A stretch of 64,000 nt of DNA from positions 124,001 to 188,000 of the forward strand of contig NZ_LGYH01000003.1 of assembly GCF_001308015.1 (NCBI RefSeq). The letters are read 5' to 3'. Positions within the stretch are counted from its first letter, which is position 1, and each line of letters starts with the position of its first letter. A program made the translations under genes and the position numbers. The DNA comes from Neisseria sp. 83E34 (GTDB taxonomy: Bacteria; Pseudomonadota; Gammaproteobacteria; Burkholderiales; Neisseriaceae). Below, one piece after another: positions 52,002-62,239 of this stretch. The notes below the pieces were generated by a model. That model saw nothing but the letters and a program-made list of their open reading frames with translations, was not told the DNA's origin and ran no database searches.

Positions 52002-54278
52002 TTATTTGGCAGCTAACTCGCTACGCAGTTTTTTGGTTACTTCCATCATCACTTCCAGCTGCTCGATGGTTTCTTTCCAGCCGCGGGTTTTCAGGCCGCA
52101 GTCGGGGTTGACCCACAAGCGTTCCACCGGCACCACATCCATGGCTTTGCGCAGCAAGTGTTCGATTTCTTTGGCTTGCGGAACGCGCGGGCTGTGGATG
52201 TCGTACACGCCCGGACCGATGTCGTTCGGGTATTTGAAGTCGCCGAACGCAGTCAGCAATTCCATGTCGGAGCGTGAAGTTTCAATGGTAATCACGTCGG
52301 CATCCATAGAAGCGATAGCGGGCAGGATGTCGTTAAACTCGGAGTAGCACATATGGGTGTGGATTTGGGTGCTGTCTTCCGCACCGGTTGAGGACAAGCG
52401 GAAGGCTTCGCAAGCCCAAGCGAGGTATTCGTCCCATTGTGCTTTTTTCAGCGGCATGGCTTCGCGGATAGCAGGCTCGTCGATTTGGATCACTTTGATA
52501 CCGGCTTTTTCCAAATCCAACACTTCGTCGTTCAGAGCCAATGCGATTTGTTTGGCCACTTCGCTCAACGGAATGTCGTCGCGCACAAACGACCATTTGA
52601 ACATGGTTACCGGGCCGGTGAGCATGCCTTTCATCGGGCGTTTGGTCAGGGTTTGGGCGTATGAAGACCAGTAAACGGTCATCGGGTTCGGGCGGGAAAC
52701 GTCGCCGAAGATGATGGGCGGTTTCACGCAGCGCGAGCCGTAGCTTTGTACCCAACCGAATTGTGTGAAGCAGTAGCCGGCCAGTTGCTCGCCGAAGTAT
52801 TCCACCATGTCGTTACGCTCGGCTTCGCCGTGTACCGGCACGTCCAGCTCCAATTTTTCCTGTACTTCCACGCAGTAGGCGATTTCTTTTTTCATCGCCG
52901 CATCGTAATCGGCTTCGCTCAATTCGCCTTTTTTGAAAGCGGCGCGGGCTTGGCGGATTTCGGTGGTTTGCGGGAACGAACCGATGGTGGTGGTCGGCAA
53001 CACAGGCAGGTTCATCCAAGCCTGTTGCGCTTTGATGCGCTCGGCAAACGGTGATTTGCGCTGATCCGCGCCTTTAGGCAGGTTGGCGACGCGCGCTTTT
53101 ACGGCATCGTTGTGGATTTTCTTGTTGGTAGCGCGGTCGGCAGCAGCGGCATCGGAAGCGGCAATCGCGTCTTTCACGCTGTCTTTGCCGTGTGCCAAGG
53201 CTTGCTTCACTACGCCCAGCTCAACCAATTTTTGTGCGGCAAACGCCATCCAAGATTTGATTTCGCTGTCCAGTTTTTCTTCCACGGCCAAATCTTGCGG
53301 GCTGTGCAGCAGCGAGCAAGAAGGTGCAATCCATAAGTTGTTGCCTAGTTTGGCTTTTACCGGCTCCAAAGTGTCAATCACTTTGCTTAAGTTGGCGCGC
53401 CATACGTTGCGGCCGTCGATCAGGCCGACAGACAATACTTTGTTTTCCGGCCATGCGTCGGCAAATATGGAGAGTTGCTCAGGCGCGCGCACGCAGTCGA
53501 TGTGCACGCCGTGTACCGGCAAGGCTTTCAGCAGGTTCAGATGCTCGGCTACGGTAGCGAAGTAGGTGCCGATGATGATGCGCACGCCGGTGTTGGCAAA
53601 TTCTTTGTATGAGGTTTCAACGGCTTTAATCCAGTTGGCGTCGGCATCGGCGGAGAGGATCGGCTCGTCGATTTGAATCCAATCCACACCTTCGGCAGCC
53701 AGTTCGCGCAACAATTGTGCGTAGGCGGGCAGCAGTTTCGGCAACAGGCTGATGCGTTTGAAATTATCGTCTTTGGCTTTACCCAACCACAACAGGGTAA
53801 CGGGGCCGACCAAAGTAGGCTTGATATCGTAGCCTTGAGCTTTGGCTTCTTTGATTTGGGCGACCAGATTTTTCGCGTTAACCTTGAATTCGGTGTCGGC
53901 GTGCCATTCGGGTACGATGTAGTGGTAGTTGGTGTCAAACCATTTGGTCATTTCCATCGCAAACTGGGTGGCATTGCCGCGCGCCAGTTGGAAATATTCA
54001 GGCAGGCTCAGATTGGCTGCGTCAAAACCGAAACGCTTCGGAATCGCGCCCAAAGTGCAGAGCAGGTCTAAAACGTGGTCGTAGAAAGAAAAATCGCCTA
54101 CAGGCAGCAAATCGGCACCGGCGGCTTTTTGGGTCGCCCAGTTCAAACGGCGGATTTCGGCGGCAACTTCTTGCAGCTCGGCTTCGCTTTTCGCGCCTTT
54201 CCAAAAGGCTTCGACGGCAAATTTCAGCTCGCGCTTCGCGCCGATGCGCGGGTAGCCTGATAGATGAAATGTGTTCAT
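52002..54278 (-). CDS. metE: Cobalamin-independent methionine synthase
   Basis: 758 residues from the ATG at 54278, with AGGAG 7 bases upstream; a TTG two codons earlier is less likely. Two barrels: the N-terminal one begins [17 protein letters not shown]; the C-terminal one has the zinc ligands in HMCYSEF and the last cysteine in NPDCGLKTR. It moves a methyl from 5-methyl-tetrahydropteroyl-triglutamate to homocysteine. A near-MetR site (TGAAtgaaaTTCG, one mismatch) lies at 54294-54306. metF, often a neighbour, is not here. Confidence 0.97.
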   Translation of the reverse strand: MNTFHLSGYPRIGAKRELKFAVEAFWKGAKSEAELQEVAAEIRRLNWATQKAAGADLLPVGDFSFYDHVLDLLCTLGAIPKRFGFDAANLSLPEYFQLARGNATQFAMEMTKWFDTNYHYIVPEWHADTEFKVNAKNLVAQIKEAKAQGYDIKPTLVGPVTLLWLGKAKDDNFKRISLLPKLLPAYAQLLRELAAEGVDWIQIDEPILSADADANWIKAVETSYKEFANTGVRIIIGTYFATVAEHLNLLKALPVHGVHIDCVRAPEQLSIFADAWPENKVLSVGLIDGRNVWRANLSKVIDTLEPVKAKLGNNLWIAPSCSLLHSPQDLAVEEKLDSEIKSWMAFAAQKLVELGVVKQALAHGKDSVKDAIAASDAAAADRATNKKIHNDAVKARVANLPKGADQRKSPFAERIKAQQAWMNLPVLPTTTIGSFPQTTEIRQARAAFKKGELSEADYDAAMKKEIAYCVEVQEKLELDVPVHGEAERNDMVEYFGEQLAGYCFTQFGWVQSYGSRCVKPPIIFGDVSRPNPMTVYWSSYAQTLTKRPMKGMLTGPVTMFKWSFVRDDIPLSEVAKQIALALNDEVLDLEKAGIKVIQIDEPAIREAMPLKKAQWDEYLAWACEAFRLSSTGAEDSTQIHTHMCYSEFNDILPAIASMDADVITIETSRSDMELLTAFGDFKYPNDIGPGVYDIHSPRVPQAKEIEHLLRKAMDVVPVERLWVNPDCGLKTRGWKETIEQLEVMMEVTKKLRSELAAK

Positions 54279-54447
54279 GTCCAACTCCTATATTGAATGA
54301 AATTCGGATGTTTGATGTGATGGTCGTATAGTGAACGGTTTTTGGAAAGGGTGCAAACGATTATTTTGCATGGCAACATGAATGTTTTTAATGTTTGACC
54401 GCCGGAGAATGCGGATAGGGTGGAATGGGTGAAACCGGAGTATTGCA

Positions 54448-54479
54448 ATGCCTGTCTGAAAGCTTTTTCAGACAGGCAT
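54448..54479. terminator. Inverted DUS pair between betT and metE
   Basis: Exact facing copies; it should stop betT read-through into metE (both on the minus strand). Confidence 0.83.
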
Positions 54480-54498
54480 TTGTTGAAATGCGTATTGA

Positions 54499-56511
54499 TC
54501 AACGCTCAAAGTGCAGAAACTGCATGTGCCGTTCGTATTGGTTCAGAATATCGATAATAATCTGCTCTTTCGTATAGCCGACGATATCGTAATCCTGGCT
54601 GCCTTCGCTCAAAAATACTTCGGCGCGGTAGTATTTTTCCTGCTCGCTTTGCGGTGCGATATTGCCGGCCTGGCCAAGAGCGAACACAGGTTTGATGGCC
54701 TCAATCAGCCGCACTTCGTAGAGGAAATCCACTTCTTCGCCGTGCAGCACTTCCAGCTTGAGCACATGGTTTTCTTTATCTTCCGACAATTTGCTTTCGA
54801 TGCCTTTTTCCTGCAATTCGTGCGCCACTTCGAGCAGGGCCGGTTGAAGTTCTTTCATCATAAAGCGCAAAGCGGTTTTGGCATTGGGGAAATCCACCAA
54901 ACGGCTCAGGCGGTTGCGCCAGTTGCGGCCGTCGTCGAGCACCATGGCTTTGTCGATTTGGGTGGCTTTGCGTTTATTGCCTTCCTGGCGCAGGCAGATC
55001 CACATCGAAATCATGTACACCACCAAAATCAGTGAAAACGGCAAACCGGCCACCACCGACACGGATTGCAGCGAGCTGAAGCCGCCGGCAAACAGCAAAC
55101 CGAGCGTAACCAAACCTGTGGCCGCCGCCCAGAATAAACGCAACCAAATGGGCGCGTCGGCGCCGGAAGCCAGATTGCGCGAACTCAGATTGGCCAACAC
55201 CAGCGCGCCCGAGTCGGCGGAAGTGACGAAGAAAATCAAACCGATAATCACCGCCAAAAATGACCACAGCGAGGAGAGCGGATAATGTTCAAACAGTGCA
55301 AACATGCCCATTGCCGGATTTTCCAAGGCGGTTTTGCCCAGTTCGACCGCGCCGTTGTTCACCAGCTCGATTGCGCTGTTGCCGAAAATCGAGAACCACG
55401 CAAAGATAAAACCGAGCGGGATAAACATCACACCGAACACAAATTCGCGCAAGGTGCGGCCGCGCGAGATGCGGGCGATAAACAGGCCGACAAACGGCGC
55501 CCACGCCACCCACCAAGCCCAGAAGAAAATCGTCCAAGCCGATTTCCACTCCGCACCTTTATCGCCGGTGTAGGCATACACTTGGAACGTTTTGCCGAGC
55601 AGGGTTTGGAAATAATCGCCGATGTTTTCAGTGAGCGCGTTCAGCAGAAATACCGACGAACCCATCACCAACAAAGCAATCAGCAAAAAGGTCGCGCCCA
55701 GCATATTGATTTCAGACAGGCGTCGCACGCCGCGTTCCACACCCGACATGGCCGACAAACCGGCGACCACCACCACCGAAATGATGATTACCGCCTGCAC
55801 AAACTGGCTGCTTGCGATGCCGAACACATGGCTCAAGCCCGCATTGGCCTGCAACACGCCGATACCCAAACTGGTGGCGATACCCAACAGCGTACACACC
55901 ACGCCGAACGTATCCACCGTGTTGCCCAGCCAGCCGTCGGTGCGTTTTTGGCCGAACACCGGCACCAGCGCGCTGCGCAACGCCAGCGGCATGTTTTTAC
56001 GGTAGGCAAAATAAGCCAACGCCATGCCGATTAAGGCGTAAATGCCCCAGCCGTGCAAACCCCAGTGCAGAAACGTTTGCGCCAGAGCCGCGCGTGCCGC
56101 TTCGGGCGTGCCGCCTTCGCCGACGTTGGGCGTGAGATAGTGCGTTAGCGGTTCGGACGCACCGAAAAACAGCAAATCAATGCCGATGCCGGCGGAAAAC
56201 AGCATCGCCGCCCACGCCAGAAAAGGAAAATCGGGTTTGTCCTGATCTTTGCCGAGCTTGATATCACCGTAGCGCGACATGCCGACAAACAGCGAAAAAA
56301 TCGAATACGCCGCCACCACCAGCATGTAATACCAGCCGAAATGGTCGGATACCCAGCGCAGCGAGTTACCTAAAATATTTTCACTGAAAGCGGGGAATGC
56401 TGTGGTCAGCACAATCAGCAAAATACTGATGATAGAAGCCTCAGCAAACACGGTTTTATTCAGCAGAAAATTTGTGTTTTTATCTGCAGCAGAAGAGGGC
56501 GGGCTGTTCAT
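54499..56511 (-). CDS. betT: BCCT-family choline/betaine transporter
   Basis: 670 residues. Twelve transmembrane helices, with the BCCT choline cage WTIFFWAWWVAWAPFVGLFI near residue 330 and GASEPLTHYL. It also has a long cytosolic C-terminal domain (from about 520), as in the BetT type that senses osmotic stress. It imports choline with H+ or Na+. AAAGGA lies before the ATG. Its neighbour betA and the distant betB use the choline it brings in. Confidence 0.9.
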   Translation of the reverse strand: MNSPPSSAADKNTNFLLNKTVFAEASIISILLIVLTTAFPAFSENILGNSLRWVSDHFGWYYMLVVAAYSIFSLFVGMSRYGDIKLGKDQDKPDFPFLAWAAMLFSAGIGIDLLFFGASEPLTHYLTPNVGEGGTPEAARAALAQTFLHWGLHGWGIYALIGMALAYFAYRKNMPLALRSALVPVFGQKRTDGWLGNTVDTFGVVCTLLGIATSLGIGVLQANAGLSHVFGIASSQFVQAVIIISVVVVAGLSAMSGVERGVRRLSEINMLGATFLLIALLVMGSSVFLLNALTENIGDYFQTLLGKTFQVYAYTGDKGAEWKSAWTIFFWAWWVAWAPFVGLFIARISRGRTLREFVFGVMFIPLGFIFAWFSIFGNSAIELVNNGAVELGKTALENPAMGMFALFEHYPLSSLWSFLAVIIGLIFFVTSADSGALVLANLSSRNLASGADAPIWLRLFWAAATGLVTLGLLFAGGFSSLQSVSVVAGLPFSLILVVYMISMWICLRQEGNKRKATQIDKAMVLDDGRNWRNRLSRLVDFPNAKTALRFMMKELQPALLEVAHELQEKGIESKLSEDKENHVLKLEVLHGEEVDFLYEVRLIEAIKPVFALGQAGNIAPQSEQEKYYRAEVFLSEGSQDYDIVGYTKEQIIIDILNQYERHMQFLHFER

Positions 56512-56544
56512 GTTTTCATTCCTTTTGATGTACGTGGCGGTTAA

Positions 56545-57063
56545 TTAAAGGCGCGTACAAATGCTTTTTGCCATTTCTTCTGCACCTGTTTCTGCACTGT
56601 CCAATTGAGTTTGCACAATCCGTTTGGGCGTGATTTCATCAATACGGAGAAAATATTGTTCATTGGGTTTGCGTTTACTCAAAATGCTAAATATTGATGC
56701 TTCATAATCGCGGATTGATTCATTTTGTTGAATCAATTGCTTGGTTTGCTTGCCATGAATACGCTGGAGTTTGTCGTCTTTTAAAGTTAAAGTCAGCAGA
56801 TTATCGTTAAGCTGCCACTTGCCGTGTGATTTCGTGCTGTAAAGAAGCTCATGATTAGCAAATTTAAATTCAAAATGCCCTTGGGTACGGGCACTGCCGT
56901 TTGCGCTGTACACACTGACATAACGGGTAACAGCGTCAATTTCAGGATATTCAGTAACACACGACCATTTTCCCAGCAGTTGTCTCGGCGTGGGGCTAGC
57001 TGCTTGTGCCGAGACAGGCAAAAACGTTGCTAAAGCAAGGCTTAAAAACAGATTGGTTTTCAT
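56545..57063 (-). CDS. Exported protein of unknown function in the bet cluster
   Basis: 172 residues with a clear signal peptide (cleavage near AQA-A at 22). The mature part is mostly beta-strand, with a single-domain look (GKWSCVTEYPEIDAVTRYVS). I do not recognise the family. It lies between betA and betT on the same strand with short gaps, so it is probably cotranscribed. A role in choline uptake at the envelope is possible but not shown. AAGGAAAG is the ribosome site. Confidence 0.68.
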   Translation of the reverse strand: MKTNLFLSLALATFLPVSAQAASPTPRQLLGKWSCVTEYPEIDAVTRYVSVYSANGSARTQGHFEFKFANHELLYSTKSHGKWQLNDNLLTLTLKDDKLQRIHGKQTKQLIQQNESIRDYEASIFSILSKRKPNEQYFLRIDEITPKRIVQTQLDSAETGAEEMAKSICTRL

Positions 57064-57089
57064 TGCTTCTTTCCTTGGTAAGTTGTTAA

Positions 57090-58775
57090 TTAAGAACGCT
57101 TCGGCTCACCGCGAACAGGCGCGCCGTGGGCCACATAATAATCCGCCGTCGATTTCGGTAATGGCTGGTGGCCGCGGATTTTATCGGCGATTTTCTCTGC
57201 CAACATAATGGTGGTGGCGTTCAGATTGCCCGTGATGATATTGGGCATAATCGACGCATCCACCACGCGCAGGCCGTCGATGCCGTGTACGCGGCCTTCG
57301 CCGTCCACCACCGCATCGTTGCCCTCGCCCATCGCGCAGGTGCATGAAGGATGGTAAGCCGTTTCGGCGTGTTGGCGCACATATTCGTCGAGCTGCTCGT
57401 CGGTTTGGATATTTTCAGACGGCGTGATCACCGCGCCGCGGTAGCGGTCGAGTGCCGGCTGGTTCATGATTTCGCGCGTGATGCGGATAGCGGCGCGGAA
57501 CTCTTCCCAATCCTGCTCGTGGCTCATGTAGTTGAACAAAATGCTCGGATGATCCGCCGGATTGCGCGATTTCAGCTTGATACGACCGCGGCTGGGCGAA
57601 CGCATGGAGCCGACATGCGCCTGAAAGCTGTGCGACTTGCTGGCGTTGCGGCCGTCGTAGCGCACGGCAATCGGCAAGAAATGATATTGGATATTCGGCC
57701 ATTCAAACTTTTCATGCGAGCGGATAAAGCCGCCGCCTTCAAAATGATTGGTCGCGCCCAAGCCCGTGCCCATCAACAGCCATTCCGCGCCGATGGCAGG
57801 CTTGTTCCACCAATTCGTCGCCGGCGCAATCGACACCGGCTCTTTACACTCATACTGCATATAAAGCTCGAGATGGTCTTGCAGATTGTTGCCCACGCCC
57901 GGCAAATCCAACACCTCGCTCACACCCGCCTCGCGCAACCATTCGCCCGGGCCGACGCCGCTGCGTTGCAGAATCTGTGGCGACGCAATCGCACCCGCAC
58001 ACAGCAGCACTTCGCGGCGCACTTCAATGCTATGCGTTTGGTTTTGATGGGTAAAACGCACACCGCGCGCGCGTTTGCCGTCAAACAAAATGGTGTCGGT
58101 GAGCGCGCCGGTCAGAATCGTGAGCCGCTCGCGGTGTTTCGCCATATCCAAATAACCGCGCGCGGTGGAAGAACGACGGCCGTGCGGCGTCACAAACCTG
58201 TCCATCGGGCCGAAGCCTTCCTGCTGATAGCCATTCAAATCGTCGGTGCGCGGATAGCCCGCATCTACGCCTGCCTGAATCATGGCTTCAAACAGCGGGT
58301 TTACATTCGGCTTGGCGGTGGTTACATGAATCGGGCCGCTGCCGCCGTGGTAATCGTTTTCGCCCGCATCGCGGTGTTCGGCCTTTTTGAAATAGGGCAG
58401 GCAGTCGAGATAAGTCCAATCTTCCAAGCCGGGGATTTTCGCCCAATGATCGAAATCCAGCGCATTGCCGCGGATATAGCACATGCCGTTAATCAGCGAA
58501 GAACCGCCCAAACCCTTACCGCGCCCGCAATCCATACGGCGGTTGTTCATAAACGGCTCGGGGTCGGTTTTGTAACCCCAGTTATACGTCAAGCCTTGCA
58601 GCGGCATCGCCAGTGCCGCCGGCATCTGCGTGCGGAAATCCAAACGGTAGTCGGGCAGGCCGGCTTCCAGCAGCAGCACCGACACATTTTCGTCTTCCGT
58701 CAGCCGCGCCGCCAGCACATTGCCCGCACTGCCCGCGCCGATGATGATGTAGTCGTAAGTGGATTTTAGGGTCAT
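57090..58775 (-). CDS. betA: Choline dehydrogenase (GMC family)
   Basis: 561 residues from the ATG at 58775, with AAAGGAA upstream. FAD-binding motif [17 protein letters not shown] at 9-25; the GMC signatures [19 protein letters not shown] and [15 protein letters not shown]; and a C-terminal histidine pair (HPSCTCAMG...). It oxidises choline to betaine aldehyde at the membrane. It has an AG-type uptake core at 57416. It should work with BetB (39952-41415), although the two genes are separated. Confidence 0.95.
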   Translation of the reverse strand: MTLKSTYDYIIIGAGSAGNVLAARLTEDENVSVLLLEAGLPDYRLDFRTQMPAALAMPLQGLTYNWGYKTDPEPFMNNRRMDCGRGKGLGGSSLINGMCYIRGNALDFDHWAKIPGLEDWTYLDCLPYFKKAEHRDAGENDYHGGSGPIHVTTAKPNVNPLFEAMIQAGVDAGYPRTDDLNGYQQEGFGPMDRFVTPHGRRSSTARGYLDMAKHRERLTILTGALTDTILFDGKRARGVRFTHQNQTHSIEVRREVLLCAGAIASPQILQRSGVGPGEWLREAGVSEVLDLPGVGNNLQDHLELYMQYECKEPVSIAPATNWWNKPAIGAEWLLMGTGLGATNHFEGGGFIRSHEKFEWPNIQYHFLPIAVRYDGRNASKSHSFQAHVGSMRSPSRGRIKLKSRNPADHPSILFNYMSHEQDWEEFRAAIRITREIMNQPALDRYRGAVITPSENIQTDEQLDEYVRQHAETAYHPSCTCAMGEGNDAVVDGEGRVHGIDGLRVVDASIMPNIITGNLNATTIMLAEKIADKIRGHQPLPKSTADYYVAHGAPVRGEPKRS

Positions 58776-58796
58776 GGGTTTCCTTTTGTGTGTGGT

Positions 58797-58844
58797 TTTC
58801 AGACAGGCATTGCTTGGTGTTAAAGACAAATGCCTGTCTGAAAA
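58797..58844. repeat. Outward-facing DUS pair upstream of betA
   Basis: TTCAGACAGGCA and TGCCTGTCTGAA lie 24 bases apart. The order is opposite to the usual hairpins (reverse copy first), so the stem spans the gap. Confidence 0.78.
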
Positions 58845-58880
58845 GATGGGTACGGTTGATGATATTTAAACCCAATAGGC

Positions 58881-59201
58881 TTAAGGCAGGTGTGGCGCAA
58901 CATTTTGCTCAAGAATGTTGACAAGCGCTTCATCCATATATTGGTAATCGTCAGGAATATCCAGCACCAATATGGTTTTGTGCTGTAAAGCGCGGGGAAA
59001 CATGGCTTGCAGGCGGTTTTTATGTTTGTGTTCCATCACCATGATTTGGTTTGCCCACAAAATATCTTTGATGGAAACGGTGCGTTTGGCATTGGGGCTG
59101 GTGCCGGCCGAGCGAACCGAAATGCTTTGTCGGTTGCGGAACATATGTTCTGCGGTGGGGCTGCGCCATTGGTTGCGGCTGCAAACAAACAATATATTCA
59201 T
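58881..59201 (-). CDS. Low-molecular-weight protein tyrosine phosphatase-like protein
   Basis: 106 residues from the ATG at 59201. The N-terminal strand MNILFVCSRNQWRSPTAEHM carries the CX5R(S/T) P-loop, C8 to R14. Near the C-terminus, DIPDDYQYMDE offers the general acid. The family (COG4551 type) is shorter than classic LMW phosphatases. The substrate is unknown. It is directly after the next small gene on the same strand. Confidence 0.8.
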   Translation of the reverse strand: MNILFVCSRNQWRSPTAEHMFRNRQSISVRSAGTSPNAKRTVSIKDILWANQIMVMEHKHKNRLQAMFPRALQHKTILVLDIPDDYQYMDEALVNILEQNVAPHLP

Positions 59202-59250
59202 ATTCAAGCTTTCTGCATAAAACTTCGGGCAGCCTTGAGGCTGCCCGAAA

Positions 59251-59475
59251 TCAATCAAACCATTCTGCATCGAATGTTTCGCGGTTGAAAGGATAAATCA
59301 AACGCAACTGCTTGGCGCGGCGCATTTTTTCATCGCGGAAATACATCATACTCCAGTTTTTTTCCAAGCAGCGCAGCTCAGTGTTGCGCTTGCGGAACGG
59401 TTCGGCTTTTTTATGTGAAGGCTTTTTATTTTGCCAGCGCCTCCAAGCCCGGCTTCGTGTGCGGAAAGGTTCCAA
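59251..59475 (-). CDS. Small basic conserved protein
   Basis: 74 residues, strongly basic in the first half (RTRSRAWRRWQNKKPSHKKA) and ending DAEWFD. I recall similar short proteins in other Neisseria and beta-proteobacteria but no function. The only start in a good place is a TTG at 59475, adjacent to an uptake sequence; a longer form is blocked by that hairpin. It may be cotranscribed with the phosphatase. Nucleic-acid binding is possible by charge alone. Confidence 0.5.
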   Translation of the reverse strand: MEPFRTRSRAWRRWQNKKPSHKKAEPFRKRNTELRCLEKNWSMMYFRDEKMRRAKQLRLIYPFNRETFDAEWFD

Positions 59476-59480
59476 AGCAA

Positions 59481-59513
59481 ATGCCTGTCTGAAAACCTTT
59501 TTCAGACAGGCAT
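59481..59513. terminator. Inverted DUS pair after the antiporter
   Basis: Exact facing copies 7 bases downstream of the yrbG stop (minus strand). Confidence 0.82.
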
Positions 59514-59520
59514 GGTTATG

Positions 59521-60492
59521 TTATGAAGCAGGAAAGCTGCCCATAACCAAATAAACCGTGTAAGCAATATAAGCCGCCAGCAGCACCAAGCCTTTGGCGC
59601 GGCCGATTTTGCCGAAGCCGCCTTTGCCCAAGCAAAACACAAACAGCAACACCGTCAATGCCGGCATCACCACCATATCACGATTCAGAATTTCCGGCGC
59701 CACGTCCATAGGCGAAATCATGGCCGCCAAACCCACCACCGCCAAAGTGTTGAACAAGTTCGACCCCACCACATTGCCCAGCGCAATATCATGCTCGCCC
59801 TTGCGCGCCGCCACCACAGAAGAAGCCAGCTCTGGTAGGGAAGTGCCGATGGCCACCACCGTCAAGCCGATAACCAAATCGCTCACCCCCAAGCTTTGCG
59901 CCACCGTAACCGCGCCCCACACCAGCAGGCGCGAGCTCAATACCAACACCAGCAAGCCCAAAGCCAGCCAAAACAAGCCCCTTCTTAAAGACATTTGCGT
60001 GTTTTCCAATTCAACCGAAATATCTTCAATCAAGTTATCCGCACCTTTCAGATTCTGCAAAACCGTGCGCGCCATATAAACCACCAAAATCACCAGCAAA
60101 GCCGCACCATTCCACACGCTTAATCTTCCATCCAGCAGCAGCAAAGCCGACAAAGCCGTGATGCCCAGCAAAACCGGCATCTCCTTTTTCACAATCTGCG
60201 GCTGCACCAAAATCGGGCTGATCAGCGCCGTAATCCCCAAAATCAGTGCAATATTCGCAATATTCGAGCCATAAGCATTGCCCAGCGCAATGCCCGGGCT
60301 GCCGTCGAGCGCCGACATCACCGACACCACAATTTCCGGCGCCGACGTGCCGAAGCCCACAATCACCATGCCGATTAACAAAGGCGACATCCCAAAATGA
60401 CGCGCCGTGGCCGCCGAACCGTCAATAAAACGGTCGGCGCTCCAAACCAGCAGCACCAAACCGATAATCACCGCTATGATCGCGTAAAGCAT
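59521..60492 (-). CDS. yrbG: Calcium/sodium antiporter (CaCA family)
   Basis: 323 residues and about 10 helices, in two inverted halves. Each half has an alpha repeat: FGTSAPEIVVSVMSALDGSPGI (first) and IGTSLPELASSVVAARKGE (second), each followed by IALGN(A/V)xGSN. The acidic residues within bind the cation. The family exchanges Ca2+ for Na+ or K+ at the inner membrane. AAGGAAA precedes the ATG. Confidence 0.92.
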   Translation of the reverse strand: MLYAIIAVIIGLVLLVWSADRFIDGSAATARHFGMSPLLIGMVIVGFGTSAPEIVVSVMSALDGSPGIALGNAYGSNIANIALILGITALISPILVQPQIVKKEMPVLLGITALSALLLLDGRLSVWNGAALLVILVVYMARTVLQNLKGADNLIEDISVELENTQMSLRRGLFWLALGLLVLVLSSRLLVWGAVTVAQSLGVSDLVIGLTVVAIGTSLPELASSVVAARKGEHDIALGNVVGSNLFNTLAVVGLAAMISPMDVAPEILNRDMVVMPALTVLLFVFCLGKGGFGKIGRAKGLVLLAAYIAYTVYLVMGSFPAS

Positions 60493-60730
60493 TATTTTCC
60501 TTAAGTTTTAAAAAATGAAAGCCGCGTATTGTAACATTGTTCAACCCTTAAGCGTATGCGGTTTTGTTTTATAGGATGGAATATGAAATGCCTGTCTGAA
60601 AAAGGTTTCAGACAGGCATCGGGTAGGTTTGGTTTTAGTATCATTAATAATGTAAGCAGTAGGTTGGATTTTTGAATCTGATAAAGGATTTCTCAAATGT
60701 CGGATACGAGTATCCGGTTTACGGTAACAG
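60493..60730. other. Intergenic region between the antiporter and a MITE-like repeat
   Basis: It contains a DUS pair (60589-60620) and a short palindrome CGGATACGAGTATCCG (60702-60717). No gene is supported. Confidence 0.45.
60589..60620. repeat. Inverted DUS pair upstream of yrbG
   Basis: Exact facing copies with an 8-base loop. Confidence 0.82.
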
Positions 60731-60825
60731 TAGGGTGTGGTCAAAGACGCGCACGCGGTTTTAGTTTAGATAGACAAACAGCGCGTGCGTGTCAAAGGCA
60801 TACAAACTACATACAGGCCACAGCT
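60731..60825. repeat. Palindromic MITE-like repeat, copy B
   Basis: Diverged relative of 4168-4258: it starts TAGGGTGTGG, has GCGCACGCGG...ACAGCGCGTGCGTG in the middle and shares the extension CTACATACAGGC. It ends 24 bases beyond the stop of the Fic gene. Confidence 0.55.
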
Positions 60826-60848
60826 TGTATAAAAATTTGTTTAGTAAA

Positions 60849-62171
60849 TTATTTTCTTTGATTTAATAAATTAACGATATCTTGCCTAGCAATGTAAATA
60901 GAAGTTCTATCCGAAGTGGATTTCAATAAAATTTTGTGGTCTGACAAATGTTCTAAATATTTTCTTGCCGTATTATCTGTAACTCCTAATGAATTTTTGA
61001 CTTCTTTTGCAGTGAATACTTTACCTGGATTTTTAATAGCTTTTTTCAATAAAATAATTTCTTTTGAATTTAAATCGTGATATACCGATGTCTTAGATAG
61101 CCAAGCTAATGTCTCTGTAAATTCTTTATGTTTTCTATCAAGGAATTTAAATAGTTCTTCAATCGATTTTTTTATTGTATACAATTGGTGTTCGATGAAA
61201 TAAGTTAAATCATTATCATCGGTTTCTGTATATAAATAAGCTCTTGCATATTTAGCAGGTGCTTCTTTTAAGAGCTTACTAATAGAAATATATTCAAACT
61301 CATTGTAATTATTTTTCATCACGAACCAATAAAATAATGCCCTTGCAGTTCTACCGTTTCCATCAAAGAAGGGATGTTCATAACCTAACATAAAATGCAA
61401 AATAATTGCTTTTATTATAGGATGAATAAATTCTTTTTCTTTATGCTCATAATTGGCAAAGTCGCATAGTTTCTGTAACCTTTCTGATAAATCTTGGTGT
61501 GAAGGAGGTAGATGTAAAATTTCATTGTAATAATTACTAACATAGACATCATCCTTATTTCTTAACATTCCAGGAGATATTTTTCTATCATCTATACCTT
61601 GAGTTGCAATCAAATGAAAATTTAAAATTAAATCAATATCTAATTTACAATCTTTTTTTTCAATTACCTGTTTCATTAAAAGGTAATTATTCAAAATCAT
61701 TTTTTCATCGTTACTTTGAGGAGCTCTTTCCTCTTCAAGCATTTGTAAGGCAACAGCTCTAGTAGTAGCTGCACCTTCCAATTGCGAGCTGGAAATAGAT
61801 TCTTCATATTTCAAAGAACTGGACCAAAACTCATGCTTATTTGCTTTATCCATATAAAAATTTAATAACCTAGCTCTTAATTCATCAATTTGATGGAGTA
61901 ACGAGTGGCAATTATTTGGTATATTAAACTTGAAATTTAATCCAGATTTATCTTTTAATCTTACACTGCGAGAAGAACCCTCTCTAACAAGTTTGAGCTT
62001 GAGCCATCTTTTTTCATTAAGATCAGTATCCTTAGATAAACGACGCAATTTATCCCAATGAATATAAGCTTCATCAGATTCAGGCATTTCAACTGACATT
62101 ACCTCATGAAATTGAGCTATATATTTCTGCATTAATTCACTGATATTTTTTGGCTTTTCTACTTTTCTCAT
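60849..62171 (-). CDS. Fic-domain protein (AMP transferase) with winged-helix tail
   Basis: 440 residues. The Fic motif HPFFDGNGRTAR is intact at 266-277. An N-terminal inhibitory motif S128-SQL-E132-G133 ((S/T)xxxE(G/N)) marks class II Fic proteins, which hold themselves off. The C-terminal 80 residues (AKEVKNSLGVTDNTARKYLE) look like a winged helix. The family transfers AMP to tyrosine, serine or threonine on target proteins. AT content is much higher than in neighbours, codon use is different and no uptake sequence is present, as in the GHKL-nuclease gene. It is wedged between polA and yrbG. Confidence 0.87.
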   Translation of the reverse strand: MRKVEKPKNISELMQKYIAQFHEVMSVEMPESDEAYIHWDKLRRLSKDTDLNEKRWLKLKLVREGSSRSVRLKDKSGLNFKFNIPNNCHSLLHQIDELRARLLNFYMDKANKHEFWSSSLKYEESISSSQLEGAATTRAVALQMLEEERAPQSNDEKMILNNYLLMKQVIEKKDCKLDIDLILNFHLIATQGIDDRKISPGMLRNKDDVYVSNYYNEILHLPPSHQDLSERLQKLCDFANYEHKEKEFIHPIIKAIILHFMLGYEHPFFDGNGRTARALFYWFVMKNNYNEFEYISISKLLKEAPAKYARAYLYTETDDNDLTYFIEHQLYTIKKSIEELFKFLDRKHKEFTETLAWLSKTSVYHDLNSKEIILLKKAIKNPGKVFTAKEVKNSLGVTDNTARKYLEHLSDHKILLKSTSDRTSIYIARQDIVNLLNQRK

Positions 62172-62239
62172 AATTCATATCTCAATAATTTATTTTTGAG
62201 ATAAATTCTATACTGAAAGAATAATAGGGTCAAATAAAC

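Noticed and set aside
54294-54306. MetR operator before metE
   Set aside because: TGAAnnnnnTTCA is matched with one mismatch (TTCG) and lies very near the start codon; too weak for its own feature.
57351-58769. 472-residue open frame opposite betA
   Set aside because: Full overlap with a well-supported GMC enzyme; composition is that of an antisense shadow.
60541-60744. 67-residue open frame on the minus strand
   Set aside because: It passes through an uptake-sequence hairpin and has no family features or start signal.
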